Source: Astropecten irregularis (Eukaryota > Echinodermata > Asteroidea > Paxillosida > Astropectinidae). From it: 64,000 nt of DNA. Under the pieces are notes generated by a model. The model ran no database searches. It saw only the letters and a program-made list of their open reading frames with translations, and was not told the origin of the DNA. Both the position numbers and the translations under genes were made by a program. Shown piece by piece: positions 53,742-63,720 of the stretch; positions within the stretch are counted from its first letter, which is position 1, and each line of letters starts with the position of its first letter. Location of the stretch: NCBI GenBank assembly GCA_963971285.1, contig OZ020260.1, positions 4,746,798 to 4,810,797 of the forward strand. Reading direction: 5' to 3'.

Positions 53742-53793
53742 ACTACGATTGATAGTAAGTTTAATACGCTGAATTTGATGAAATCGAACCTAT
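53742..53793. repeat. Family C fragment (C3)
   Basis: ACTACGATTGATAGTAAGTT, then GATGAAATCGAACC, equals one arm of family C, with the other half lost. Confidence 0.55.
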
Positions 53794-54364
53794 GTCTTAT
53801 GAATAATAATAAATAGGCCCAATAAAAATGAACTAGATTTGCAAATATATTCTACTGCGCTGCAAGAGATCCCGATATGCTTAAAATTAATTTCAATTTG
53901 GATTTAAAAACGGCAATTAGTATTTCGTTTTGGCCGTTTTCATAATACTCAGATCCTGCATGTGGACCCATGTATAATATGAACAGATGATAATGATTAC
54001 AATTCACAGTCAGTCACGCGTGACTTCCAAAGTTATAATATGCGCCATGTTCTCCCAGCCTGATGTTGAAGCGTGCGATTCACAGAGATAGCAATCATCT
54101 TCCCTTTGTGCGCATAATTAGGTATACAACCAATCAATGCCCATTGTGTCGTGCACAATCGCAAATAATTATACTATATACAGCGCTGTCATTCTGTGCA
54201 TGTGTATAATTATTATACTGTTGTGTTTTGGTTTGGTTTGGGTATTTATTTTTTCAAAGGTGTGTGGCTATCATTTTTTGCTTGTATCACAAGAATGATT
54301 TTTTTTCTCTCGTGAATAAGGAGGGCGGGGCTTAGTGGGGAGGGGCTTTTCAATTTTCTCCCAT

Positions 54365-54726
54365 TTAAGGATACTATCATACTTTGGTAGCATGTCGAAA
54401 CAGAAATCTACACAGATTTATCTATAACTTACATGGTATAAAGATGGTGATGGTACAAACATCGTTACAATGTTTCTGTCTGAAATGCATGCTGTATTTA
54501 TCCAGAAAAAAGTACAAACCAATGACCAAAAACAATTTTGATCTTTAAAAGATAAAAATACCGGTGGAAAGATACTGTGGGCGTTTTTCACTGTTTTCTA
54601 AAAAAAAAAGTGGGCACCATGTGGGACTGAAAATTTCACAGATGACTGTTACTGTATTTTCCTTGATATTTTTGCCCATGAATCTGCATTTCTTTAGATA
54701 TAAGTATGATACTGTTTTACCGTTAA
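54365..54726 (-). repeat. Family A inverted-repeat element (A4)
   Basis: TTAAGGATACTATCATACTT at the left; AAGTATGATACTGTTTTACC before TTAA at the right. Same orientation as A3, and more diverged at the right end. Confidence 0.8.
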
Positions 54727-54788
54727 ACCATCATGGAAACTGACTGGATTCGCTTGAAAGTCATTTAAAGGTGAACCGAGAAATATTG

Positions 54789-54855
54789 ACTGGAGCGGGA
54801 CTCGAACCTTAATCAATTTTCCATTCTCTTCACTTCACTACTCGTTACACCAGTG
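54789..54855 (-). repeat. tRNA-derived SINE head or tRNA relic
   Basis: The minus strand has a perfect B box, GGTTCGAGTCCCGC (54808-54795), and an A-box-like TGGTGTAACGAG (54852-54841) about 55 bp apart. ACTGGTG and CTCCAGT could form most of an acceptor stem. A regular D-arm and anticodon arm could not be drawn. It resembles the box B region at 21454 (both continue GAGTCA), which suggests a shared SINE family. Confidence 0.45.
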
Positions 54856-55364
54856 ATAATTAACTGTTTGCATGCCTCTTCAGGGTACCAGTCATAACTT
54901 GTAATAATTACATGTAACTTTAACTGGTAACCTGGGTAATTTGTGGTGAGAAACTGAGCGTGCTTAAACATCTGTGTGGATATGCCCCACTGGGTTTACA
55001 ATCGATTCTTGGGTTATTTTTTTCTGACAAGACGAAGGCCTGATCAGTATAGCATATACAAGGGCTCGATACGTTAATATATTTACTGTAGAATTATAAT
55101 TATGCAGCTATATTTATATTTTTATGAATCCTTGATTTTATCCTCTTTACACTTGGCTCTATGAACATTTTTATACATGTATAAGTTATATTGTTGTGCA
55201 AGTCACCTACAATATAGTTGGCCTATATGTAAACAAATTGCTAATTCATTTCAATTCTTCCATATCAAATATAGGTTGGTTTATTGCGTTTGACCTGTTG
55301 TGTAATTGTATAGATACATTCTTTAGGGAGTTACGGTACGGCAACATTTGGGTGTGTTTCTCGG

Positions 55365-55730
55365 TTAAAAGGTAGTATCACACTTTGGTTTTTGTCAAAG
55401 AAATACAGATTCATGGGGAAAGATATCAAGGAAGAGACAGTCACAGTCATCTGTGAAAATGTCAGTCCCATACGGTGCCCACTTTTTGATAAAACAGTGA
55501 AAAACGGACACAGTATTTCTGAAGTCTTTCCTCTTTTGTTTTTGATCTTTAAAAGATCAAAAATAATTTTGGTCACTGGTTTTACTCTTTTCTTGACAAA
55601 TACAGCATTTCATGCAGAACCATTTTAACGGTATGTTTCTACCATCACCATCTTTATACCCTGTAAGTTATAGGTGAATCTGTGAAGATTTCTGTTTTGG
55701 TATGCTACCAAAGTATGATACTACCTTTAA
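55365..55730 (+). repeat. Family A inverted-repeat element, best-preserved copy (A5)
   Basis: About 366 bp with TTAA at both ends. The right end is CCAAAGTATGATACTACCTT followed by TAA; the left is AAAGGTAGTATCACACTTTG. The interior carries AGAAATACAGATTCATGGGG, TTTGATCTTTAAAAGATCAA (a local palindrome) and TTAACGGTATGTTTCTACC. Use this copy to define the family. Confidence 0.85.
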
Positions 55731-56753
55731 GTGTTGGGCGTGGTCTTTGCTTAAGCTTAACACGCCCAGTGGTGGACGATCCGTTATAATTAACTCACTT
55801 CCATGAGCTGTCTTAGACGATGAAGCTACATCATTCCAAACTTCCAAGGCCACACCAACAGCGGACCACATTATTAATTTTCTTTTTTCGTGATGAATTC
55901 ATAGCCGTCCTAAAAACAGCTTGAAATAAAATTCATAGCCGTGAGAGTGTTGGACGGTCCCAGGTTGGGAATCCGAACACCACAGTCATAGTCTGTCCGG
56001 GGTCCAAAGCCCGAGCGCAAGCATGCTCATATCACACGTATACGATATGAGAGGCTGGTCCCAGACATTCTAATATGAGTCCCCACCAATATTGTCATGT
56101 TGTGACAGCCGTCCGACTCCATCGATGTTTGCCAAGAGTTTGATATGTGGGGTGTTTGGAGAGCGCTGGACGGCCTCTACAACGCCCGTATGCGCGGTGT
56201 TTGTCGTATAATACCGGGGGATCTGGTTTGCCCCCAACAAAAAAAGCGACGACGGCACGGTCTCGTCGAGGGGGCGTACGGTAGAAGTAGTGGGTGGTAT
56301 ACCGTGAAATGTTCCCCGTGTTCAGACACCGAGATCCGGGCCCTGCCTTATTTCTCATCGGTAGGAGGGGAGCGAAAAGAAACTGGGTTGGTGGTGGTGG
56401 CACTCTTTCATGGCTGACCTAGTGCGAGCCACCGAGTAGGATAGATAGAATCAGGCTGTGTTTGACCAGGCCGCCCCTCGACATGTTTGTGGGCAAATTG
56501 ATAGAGTGTGTGCTATCGGCACACTCGAATACGCGTTGAAGTTCGCGGTGATTTCCTATTATACCAAACGTGGGGTTTCTTTCAGGTTTTATTTTGTCCG
56601 TGACTCCACGGGGACATCGTCACAATATTTAACAGCCGTTTTAAGGAGGAAGGCGCGTCCTAGACATTGTCAAGAGTCTCAACTCGTCTTGTGTCTATAC
56701 TTAGACGCTGACGTTTGTATACAAGTGCGTGAACGTATCTGAGTCTAAAAACA
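55731..56753. other. Non-coding stretch
   Basis: No exon or RNA gene was recognised. Short frames here match nothing known to me. Confidence 0.4.
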
Positions 56754-56876
56754 ATGGGAGACTTTGGAGAACCGGTCTTTAAGTCAACAGTGCACGCGCA
56801 CGCAATTGTGAGCATGCGCGCCTTGTTTTGCGCGTGCGCTGTTGACTCAGAAGACCGGTTCTCCAAAGTCTCCCAT
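56754..56876. repeat. Palindromic element I, young-looking
   Basis: Arms of about 45 bp are nearly identical in inverted orientation: GGGAGACTTTGGAGAACCGG appears exactly at both ends, followed by GTCTT and AGTCAACAG.GCACGCGC. The low arm divergence implies recent insertion or strong hairpin maintenance. No coding. Confidence 0.8.
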
Positions 56877-58114
56877 AAAGATGCACGACCTTTAAAAAAC
56901 AGTTTGTGTAAGTCAGCTGTACATCTTTTGCGTTGTTGGTGGTGATGTTGTTGTTTTTAAGTGGCCGGCGTTTAGAAAGAAAGAAAAAGGTCTCGTCATT
57001 CCCCGACTCGGAGGTCAAGGTTCACAACTCCCGAAAGACCTTGCGACAACTCGCCCCCCGAACACGTGCCCTGTACAAAGTGATCGATTTGTCGTCCATG
57101 GCTGCCAGTATAAGAAATGCAGTATACGGAGGGACTGAGAGGAAAATAAAAAGACGGGGGGAGGCAGAAATCGCCTCCAAGCATTCAACGAAACAAGAGC
57201 ATCCGAATCGGTCCATCCTGCCTGTCGCGGCGGTCCCAGCTCAGCTAGCTCTCCCCCCCACGTCGCCCGTTTCGCTTTTGTGTACTCAGGTGGCTAGATA
57301 CGAGACGCGTGGTTTCCCTTACCTCCCTTAGGAGATGAGCGAGACGGGCCGGCGCGCGTCCCGGATGTTGCTCGGGCCCAGTCTCCTCACCGATCTTCGG
57401 TCTCCCCTACTCTCCGTGATCATACGGGAGGAGAAGGGTCCGAGGTTCCTGGACTCGGCTGCCGCCCGTCATCCACCCTCGCTTCGCTTCGCTCGCTCAC
57501 TCGCGTGGCGAGGAAATCCACGCCGGTTTGTTCTGTTCCGCATCGACCTCTAAACCTATACCGTGTACATAATACACGATACTTTGTCGGTCCTCGCTTT
57601 TTTTCTATCTTTCCCTTCCTTCTTTCCTCATACGTGTTTTTCTTTGGCAAAGCTATCGGTTTATGAAATACACTAAGAGCGCCGGATGGAGTTTAATGAG
57701 ATGCCATGTTTGCTTAATACGGAACCAGACTATTATTATTCTTTTTCTTCGTCATTGATCGTGGCATGACGGATTTTAAGTGGCGCGAAAAGAGAGCCAG
57801 TGAAAAAAAATAAGATAAGAAATCCAAACAGCCGTATGCTGGTAAGATTCGGGAACGTATTTCCAAATGAAAAAATACAGATACGAAAAAAAAAGTGACC
57901 ATGAAATCCAAACAGAGCCTGACCTGCTTATTAAGCACAACAATTTTGATTACAATGAAAAAATCTCCCTTGACAAAAATAAGATCAAACTTTTAGATCT
58001 CCCTGTGACGTTTCTTGCGTTCACAAGTCTTGTATTAGCCTGCCGTTATAACTCAGTTTAAAAAAGAAATCATAGAAAAATTGCGACTGGCAAATACATT
58101 TTTATATCACAAGA
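56877..58114. other. Non-coding stretch, partly GC-rich
   Basis: The 57000-57550 part is GC-rich and CpG-rich and gives several overlapping frames on both strands, none recognisable. It could be a small CpG-rich regulatory segment within intron 1. Confidence 0.35.
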
Positions 58115-58182
58115 TTGTTGTTGTTGTTTGCTGTTGTTGTTATTATTGTTATTGTTGTTCTTATTTGTGTTGTTGTGTTGTT

Positions 58183-58253
<71 letters not shown>

Positions 58254-58265
58254 CTTGTTGTTGTT
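58115..58265. repeat. (TTG)n microsatellite
   Basis: About 150 bp of TTG units, nearly pure from 58180. It is joined directly to a family E terminus. Confidence 0.95.
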
Positions 58266-58290
58266 GAGCAGCTCTATGAAATTGGCCGTA
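58266..58290. repeat. Family E terminus (E6)
   Basis: AGCAGCTCTATGAAATTGGCC is the reverse complement of the family E end. The rest of the element appears to have been replaced by the TTG array. Confidence 0.6.
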
Positions 58291-61200
58291 GCATTCCTCA
58301 AACAGAAGATTCTCGTCGGCCATTTTGTTGTTGTTTCCTATGTATCAAAATAAATAAGATTTCAATAAATACTTTGTAAATACTTCTCAGTATATACACA
58401 GTTTTTCTATTGTTTGTCATATAAGATTCGTCTATGACGTCACGTTTCCATGTTATTATTCCAACTTCCGTTCATAAAAATTAACCGACCGCGCTTCTGA
58501 TGTCTTTAATAATATCAAACAGTCCATATGACAATGCACGAATTACAGGAATTACAATAATAATCATAATCATCATCTTTATAGAGTAGTCGAATAGTAT
58601 ACCGAGTCATTTGAATCAATTACGGGGGTATGTCCGTTTATTTGTCGTTCTCGTCCACGATCAGGGCTATAGAGTTACCGGAGATGAGAGAGAGGGAGTG
58701 GGATAGAGGGGGAAGAATACGGGGAGCAGGTGTTTGCATATGTACTCCAAGCCTTCGTGTGTCGTTGAACTATTTTCTTAATCCCATTCTGAATCGCAAA
58801 GGCGGGGAGGAACGAGTCGAAGTCACCCGTCCATGCATCCGAAACTGTCGGTAGTGACATATGTTTGTAGCTTGTTGTACTTCCCATCAGCAATTATGAA
58901 TACGTGTTACCAAAATCTATTCCGCTTCTTGAATCGCCCGATTTATTTCTGCGTTTGTTTGTTTGTTTGTTTGTTTGTTTTGTCGCGGTCGTTGTTTTTG
59001 TTTCCGTATTCTTTTGTTTTGTTATAGGTGTTTTTTTGTTAAAATTGTTTCTTTTGTTGTTTTTTTCCGAAGTGCACGGTTGTTTGTTGTTTTTGTTGTT
59101 ATTGTTTGTTTGTTTTTCACGATTTCATTTGTTTGTTGTCGTATTCCCTTAGTGCCCGAATGTTTTTGTCGTTTTTGTTTAATTTTTTTCTTCTTTTTTT
59201 TCGATACATGCTTAAAAATAGGCACCTGTTTGAGTGTTCTTATTCAGTTTCTGTGAGATTTGTGTCTGTTGTTGTTAGTATTGTTGTTAAATACACTTTC
59301 AGTAAGTGCCTGTCTAATTTTTGGAAGACAGGGATTTGTAGACGTTTTATGGTCATGGCTAAGCTCTTTAAAATGTCAGCCAACAATGCGACTTTGAACC
59401 ATGGGCTTAGGCTACCGGCCCATACCATGTTCAGCTGGCCTGGCTTCGTAATGCACATGAGTCTCTTTTATGCCATAAGCCTCCCACAAGATGTATATGG
59501 GGAGAAAGAAAGAAAGAAAAAAAAAGAAAGCAAAACTAGATATAGGATATCTCAGCTCTCTACATATTTGCCTTTCTATCCGTTCTATTGTCAACGGAAC
59601 TGTTGTTTGACAGCACAATTGGAACGGGACAATGGCAACATCACACATTATGACAATCGTTGCATACTAGACGAAAAGGGGGAAAAACATAGCACGGAAT
59701 CCTATATCAAGCGAAAGGTGTATCGCGTTACAAGAAGGGGGCGTTGTCACGACACAAGAGCCATACGGGACAAGAACGCGTCTGACACGGGGGGCTGAAC
59801 CTCAACACGCTCAGACAATTTTATTATTATTACCGTAGACATTGTTATCATAACCATCATCATCATTCAAATACCAATTCATGCTGACAGGTTGATTGGT
59901 TGTTCTAATTGATAATGAGCCAATCAGAAAACGGCTTTTCATAGTTGCAAAAGCCATGCAACCCCTCACTATCCACACTATGAGCGTTATAGTACATTGG
60001 AGGTATAAGGCATTTTGAGGAGTTAACTCTTGCCCCATTTGCCTTGTGGGATTTTATTTTGTACTTCAACCGTCGTGGTAAATCCATTCCGATATAAATT
60101 ATTTATCACCTTGGGACTTGGAGCCTAGGCAAGTTGGAGACAAGTTCACAAGTTTCACGACGGGAGAAATAAAATAAAAAGATATTTGAATACATTATAT
60201 CGGTCTGCTATATTATTATACCGTGGTTTATCGACTCGCGTATAGCCCCGACTCGCAGCGAACCTGTAATTGCAATGTTATTACACCAGTCTAATTATAA
60301 TTATACAAGATCCGACCTGTTCACTGGTCCAGGTATTTCATTGATCCAATATACCGTCATGATATTACTTATAATTTCATAATCAGGGAAATAATAATCA
60401 GGTACTATATGGACAAGCTCGGTATGTTCAATTTGCACCGACTCTGCAACCTGTCTGTATCTCAAACTGTGTCTTACTCCTTGTGTCTTTTCTCTCTCTT
60501 TAAAACTGATGTTCTTAGTTACTGTCTTTTATTTGTAATACGCTTTTGATCATTTGTATGTAAAGAGCGTAATATAAATTGTATTTTATTATTATTAAGG
60601 CCTATTGTTATTTTATTCATTGCTGAACACTAATGTGCAACCCTATACACGTATTTGATATTTACACAGTAAGAGAAATGATATTCTCGCTGTAAATAAA
60701 GCACCAATATTATTGGTTGCTACATAACGCTGCCCCCAAAACACGTAGCATAATGTAATCCGTTTAAAAAAATTGTATGAATATTTAAAGATAAATATTA
60801 ATGGATTAATGGACATTGATTTGAATGAATAATCGTCTAAACTTTGACCAAATAACGAATAAAAATGGTAAGTCGATCATTTGCCATTTTTACCGTGTTT
60901 GTTACACCACATGTTATCATCTTCGTATGTTATCAGTTATTTTCTGTGCAATGTCGTGTTTTTGTCAGAAAAAAATGCGACGTCATTGTGACGTCACCAA
61001 AGGTGCGATCGTTACAATTTTACATTGTATTTTGAATATTAATCACATGTGCTGATTGTGTAATTGTACACGATCACACACGCACCTAATTTCGAAGAGT
61101 TCCACTTCATTTTAATTCGAATCAAACAAACGGGAAAATCTTTATTAAAACAGCTTTGACGTTGCCCGTAGCAATCACAATTTCAATTGTACATAGTTAC

Positions 61201-61411
61201 ATACCGTCCTTGACAACGCATCCTTGTTGTGCTAAGATCCTTATTATTATTTTATTTTACTGTCGATGTCTGTGACAGAATGTCATTTAAATTCAGCAGC
61301 CAAAATATCCTGACATGTTTGCGTGTGTGCTGGCCAATATCACTGCATTAATTACAGGGAATCAAATCCACTTGTCGGCCAAAAAAAAAACCTCGCGCAG
61401 TGTACGGTGAC
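58291..61411. other. Non-coding stretch with (TTTG)n tract
   Basis: No gene is recognised. A (TTTG)n run at 58953-58981 and G/T-rich DNA to about 59170 produce long spurious plus-strand frames rich in Phe, Val and Cys. Confidence 0.4.
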
Positions 61412-61816
61412 AAATTAAGCACATACCACAATTGCCTGCGAAACGAACAAGCAAGCTAGTAGTATGCATGATTTCAATTGGTAACGGGGTTATGTTTGGC
61501 ACATGGAGTAGTGTAAAAAAAACCAAAAAAACTAGACATCTTCAAATGCGAAACGTACGGACGATTTGACTTAAGCATAGAATCGCTTTTGTTTTAAATG
61601 TCACTTTCACTTTTAAGCCCATACCACAATTGCCTTCGGAACAAGGAATTAAGCTAGCTAGCAGTAAGCGTGATTTCAATTGGTAACGGGGTTACGTTTG
61701 GCACATGTAGTAGTGTAAAAAAAGAAGAAGAAGAAAAACTAGACATTTTCAAATGCGAAACGTACGAACGATTTGACTGAAGCTTAGACCCGCTTCTGTT
61801 TAAAATTTCACTTTCC
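61412..61816 (+). repeat. Tandem duplication of about 200 bp
   Basis: Two direct copies, about 61412-61608 and 61609-61816. Both contain CATACCACAATTGCC, GATTTCAATTGGTAACGGGG, TTTGGCACATG.AGTAGTG and CAAATGCGAAACGTACG. Differences are scattered substitutions and an A/AAG-run expansion. Confidence 0.85.
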
Positions 61817-62717
61817 CGACGTGTGCGTCTGTACACTTAATGGAATGCAGGCATATAATATCCACTTTTGTATTCAGTGTTTCCGTAATTTGGGCTCATT
61901 TTCTTCGTGGGAATCACATATAATGCTCGCGCGATGGAATACGCCCGTCTTCTTCAGATCAAACGGTCCCATCAACGGGTTGCCTTCCAATTTACATGCA
62001 ATTGAGTGCTGCGCCGCGCGTGGAAGGCATCATTGGGAGCGGTTTAAACCCCCGCTGGGACCATTTAACTGAAATCGCATTTGGGAGGGGAGGAGATGGC
62101 TTGGTGTAGGAGGCCCACACGGTCATAATTGAAATGGTATCACAGCATGCGATCACCACCACCATCATCAGGCAAGGACGAGTTGGGAGCTAGCTTAGCT
62201 AGGGCGACGCAGTACCGGCTTAAGAGCGCGGATTTCCCTTGACTCTCGCGAGCATGTACCCTCGATGGGTTTTTTAACCTGTTGTATATCAGCATTGATT
62301 TCACTATGGTTTAATTAGCCAACGTCGTGCTCACCCATAAGTAGACTGCTAGTCCATTCACTTTAATTGATACACGCGCGTAGACAGCAAAAAACAAAAA
62401 CCAAATAAGAAACAACTGCCATAAAAATTGCCGTTCGTGTATCTGTCACGCGGATCTTTCAGGAATAATGTTGTTCCATTCGCAGACGATTGCATTTTGT
62501 AAATCAATTTGGGAAAAATAAAATTTTGGTCGTTTTGTGTTTAATGTGTGTTTTTGTTTTCTTTGGCATAGAGTTGTATTTTTTCGTTTGATGGCTTGTC
62601 TTGTGCGTAATTCCATACCGACGGAGGTGTAGTGCAAAACAAGATTGTTTTGTTGTTAGTTAACAACTGTCGAAATTTGGGGCATGGAATGGGCCAACGA
62701 GTAGTAAAACAGACCGT
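61817..62717. other. Non-coding stretch
   Basis: No exon or repeat was recognised. Confidence 0.4.
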
Positions 62718-62858
62718 GGGGATCGATTTCACCAAGCTCATCGTAACTTACCATCAATCGTAGAACTTATGATGCACTGCAGCCCTACGTAGGATACGAT
62801 TTGGTTATCCTTCGTAACTCAAGTTACGATCCATCGTAGGGATTCGTGAAATCGACCC
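62718..62858. repeat. Family C inverted-repeat element, full copy (C4)
   Basis: Runs from GGGGATCGATTTCACCAA to TTCGTGAAATCGACCC. Internal words CGTAACTTACCATCAATCGTA and GTAACTCAAGTTACGATCCA recur in C1-C3. It lies 255 bp downstream of exon 1 in the direction of transcription. Confidence 0.8.
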
Positions 62859-63112
62859 ATAGTTCCAGTTAAGTTTGCCCAGGTAAACCAAAGACAACAT
62901 TGTATCAGAGCTCGATGACATAGAATAAAGTGCATAATTATATAGTCATGTAAGGATTTAACAGTGAATCCTGACAGCACTGTTACAGGACTCACAGTGT
63001 CACTAGTGGACAGTGAGCACTTTTGCTTTCGCCATTCCTATCCACTAATTATTACAATATGTCTATATTCTATACAATGAAAAAGTGGGTAATCATACCC
63101 GAAAGTTCTTAC

Positions 63113-63173
63113 CCATTGGCACGTGCTTGCACTCTGCTCCAGTGATTATTGCCTTCTCCAACTTCATGTCCAT
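63113..63173 (-). CDS. lmx1: LMX1-type LIM-homeodomain factor, coding exon 1 (N-terminus)
   Basis: First coding exon of the LIM-homeodomain gene, read right to left. From the ATG at 63173 it encodes 20 residues beginning MDMKLEK and ending HVPM, plus the first base of a glycine codon. It stops at a consensus donor (ATGG, then GTAAGAAC, GT at 63112-63111). That single leftover G joins the GC opening exon 2 to make a glycine codon, so the splice phases agree; this is the main evidence for the exon. The start was chosen because it has G at -3 and G at +4, and because vertebrate LMX1 proteins also open with a short acidic/hydrophobic N-terminus (MLDG..KMEE) before the first LIM domain. An in-frame ATG at 63269 would add 32 residues but has T at -3 and C at +4. 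The frame stays open upstream to about 63458, where it starts with GTG, not ATG. The factor is nuclear. Confidence 0.75.
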
Positions 63174-63545
63174 GACGCTGGTCTCTCCCTCCAGAAAGTA
63201 TCCTCGGTGTTGCTGAGACCGGGTAGACAGTCTGGTCAATTCAGGAGGAGAAGCAAGGTTGACGAGCATAAAGCAAAAAGAAGCAAGAAAACAAAATCTC
63301 AAGTGAGCGAAAGTGTCAAGCTGAGTTTTCCTAGTTTTGTGTCTCTCAATTTCTGGAGTTGACTGGAGCGAGGCGTTTGTCCGGAGTGATTTTGGTTGAC
63401 CTGAAGCTGATGAAGATGACGTCCGGTGAGGTACGTGGTAGACCCAGGTTTCACTCACTTGGACTTAGATCTCACCTGCCTCCTTGCTTTAGTCAGAGAA
63501 AGTGAAGGAAAAGCTTGTTGAAGATTCCCAGCAACACTGCATCCG

Positions 63546-63556
63546 ATTTTATAAAG
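63546..63556 (-). promoter_or_regulatory. Second TATA-like box
   Basis: The minus strand reads CTTTATAAAATCGG. It would place a start near 63520. It is an alternative to the GC-flanked box about 150 bp further upstream, and neither is confirmed. Confidence 0.25.
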
Positions 63557-63697
63557 AAAAAAATCTCAAGTGAAGAGATCTGCAGAGCTGAAGAAGGAGG
63601 GGTATATTATGTTGGATGACCGCACGCATCAATCACGCGATGCCGCCGTCTTGAAGTTCCTCTCCCGATGTCGAGTTTCCCTCTCCAATTGCCCGGG

Positions 63698-63704
63698 CTA
63701 TATA
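63698..63704 (-). promoter_or_regulatory. TATA-like box, GC-flanked
   Basis: On the minus strand the sequence reads GGGTATATAGCCCGGGC, a TATATAG core between GC-rich flanks, the usual look of a strong metazoan TATA box. A start about 30 nt downstream would fall near 63670, giving a roughly 500 nt leader to the ATG at 63173. The core is nearly palindromic, so it could also act on the plus strand. Confidence 0.35.
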
Positions 63705-63720
63705 CCCTCAGTGCCCGATG

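Larger units (their letters stand above)
53076..63112 (-). other. lmx1: Intron 1 of the LMX1-type gene
   Basis: About 10 kb between the two coding exons, bounded by GT (63112-63111) and AG (53077-53076) on the minus strand. It holds three family A inverted-repeat elements packed into its first 2.7 kb next to exon 2, a tRNA-like SINE fragment, a palindromic element at 56.75 kb, a (TTG)n array, a 200 bp tandem duplication and a family C element close to exon 1. No other exon is recognised in it. Confidence 0.7.
63174..63720 (-). promoter_or_regulatory. lmx1: Putative 5' leader and promoter region of the LMX1-type gene
   Basis: Region just upstream of the ATG on the minus strand. It contains two TATA-like boxes (about 63700 and 63550), donor-like words around 63460-63475 (GGCAG, then GTGAGA; AA, then GTGAGT) and acceptor-like words close to the ATG (CGGTCTCAG around 63215). 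A 5' untranslated intron is therefore possible. The transcription start cannot be fixed from sequence alone. Confidence 0.35.

Noticed and set aside
59106-59798. Longest open frame in the window (230 codons, plus strand)
   Set aside because: Its first part is a translation of G/T-rich low-complexity DNA, the rest matches no known family, and there is no exon structure or good start context.
63093-63458. Extended 121-residue N-terminus for the LMX1-type protein
   Set aside because: The frame begins with GTG at 63458, not ATG, and reads past the GT donor at 63112; only the part from the strong ATG at 63173 is supported.
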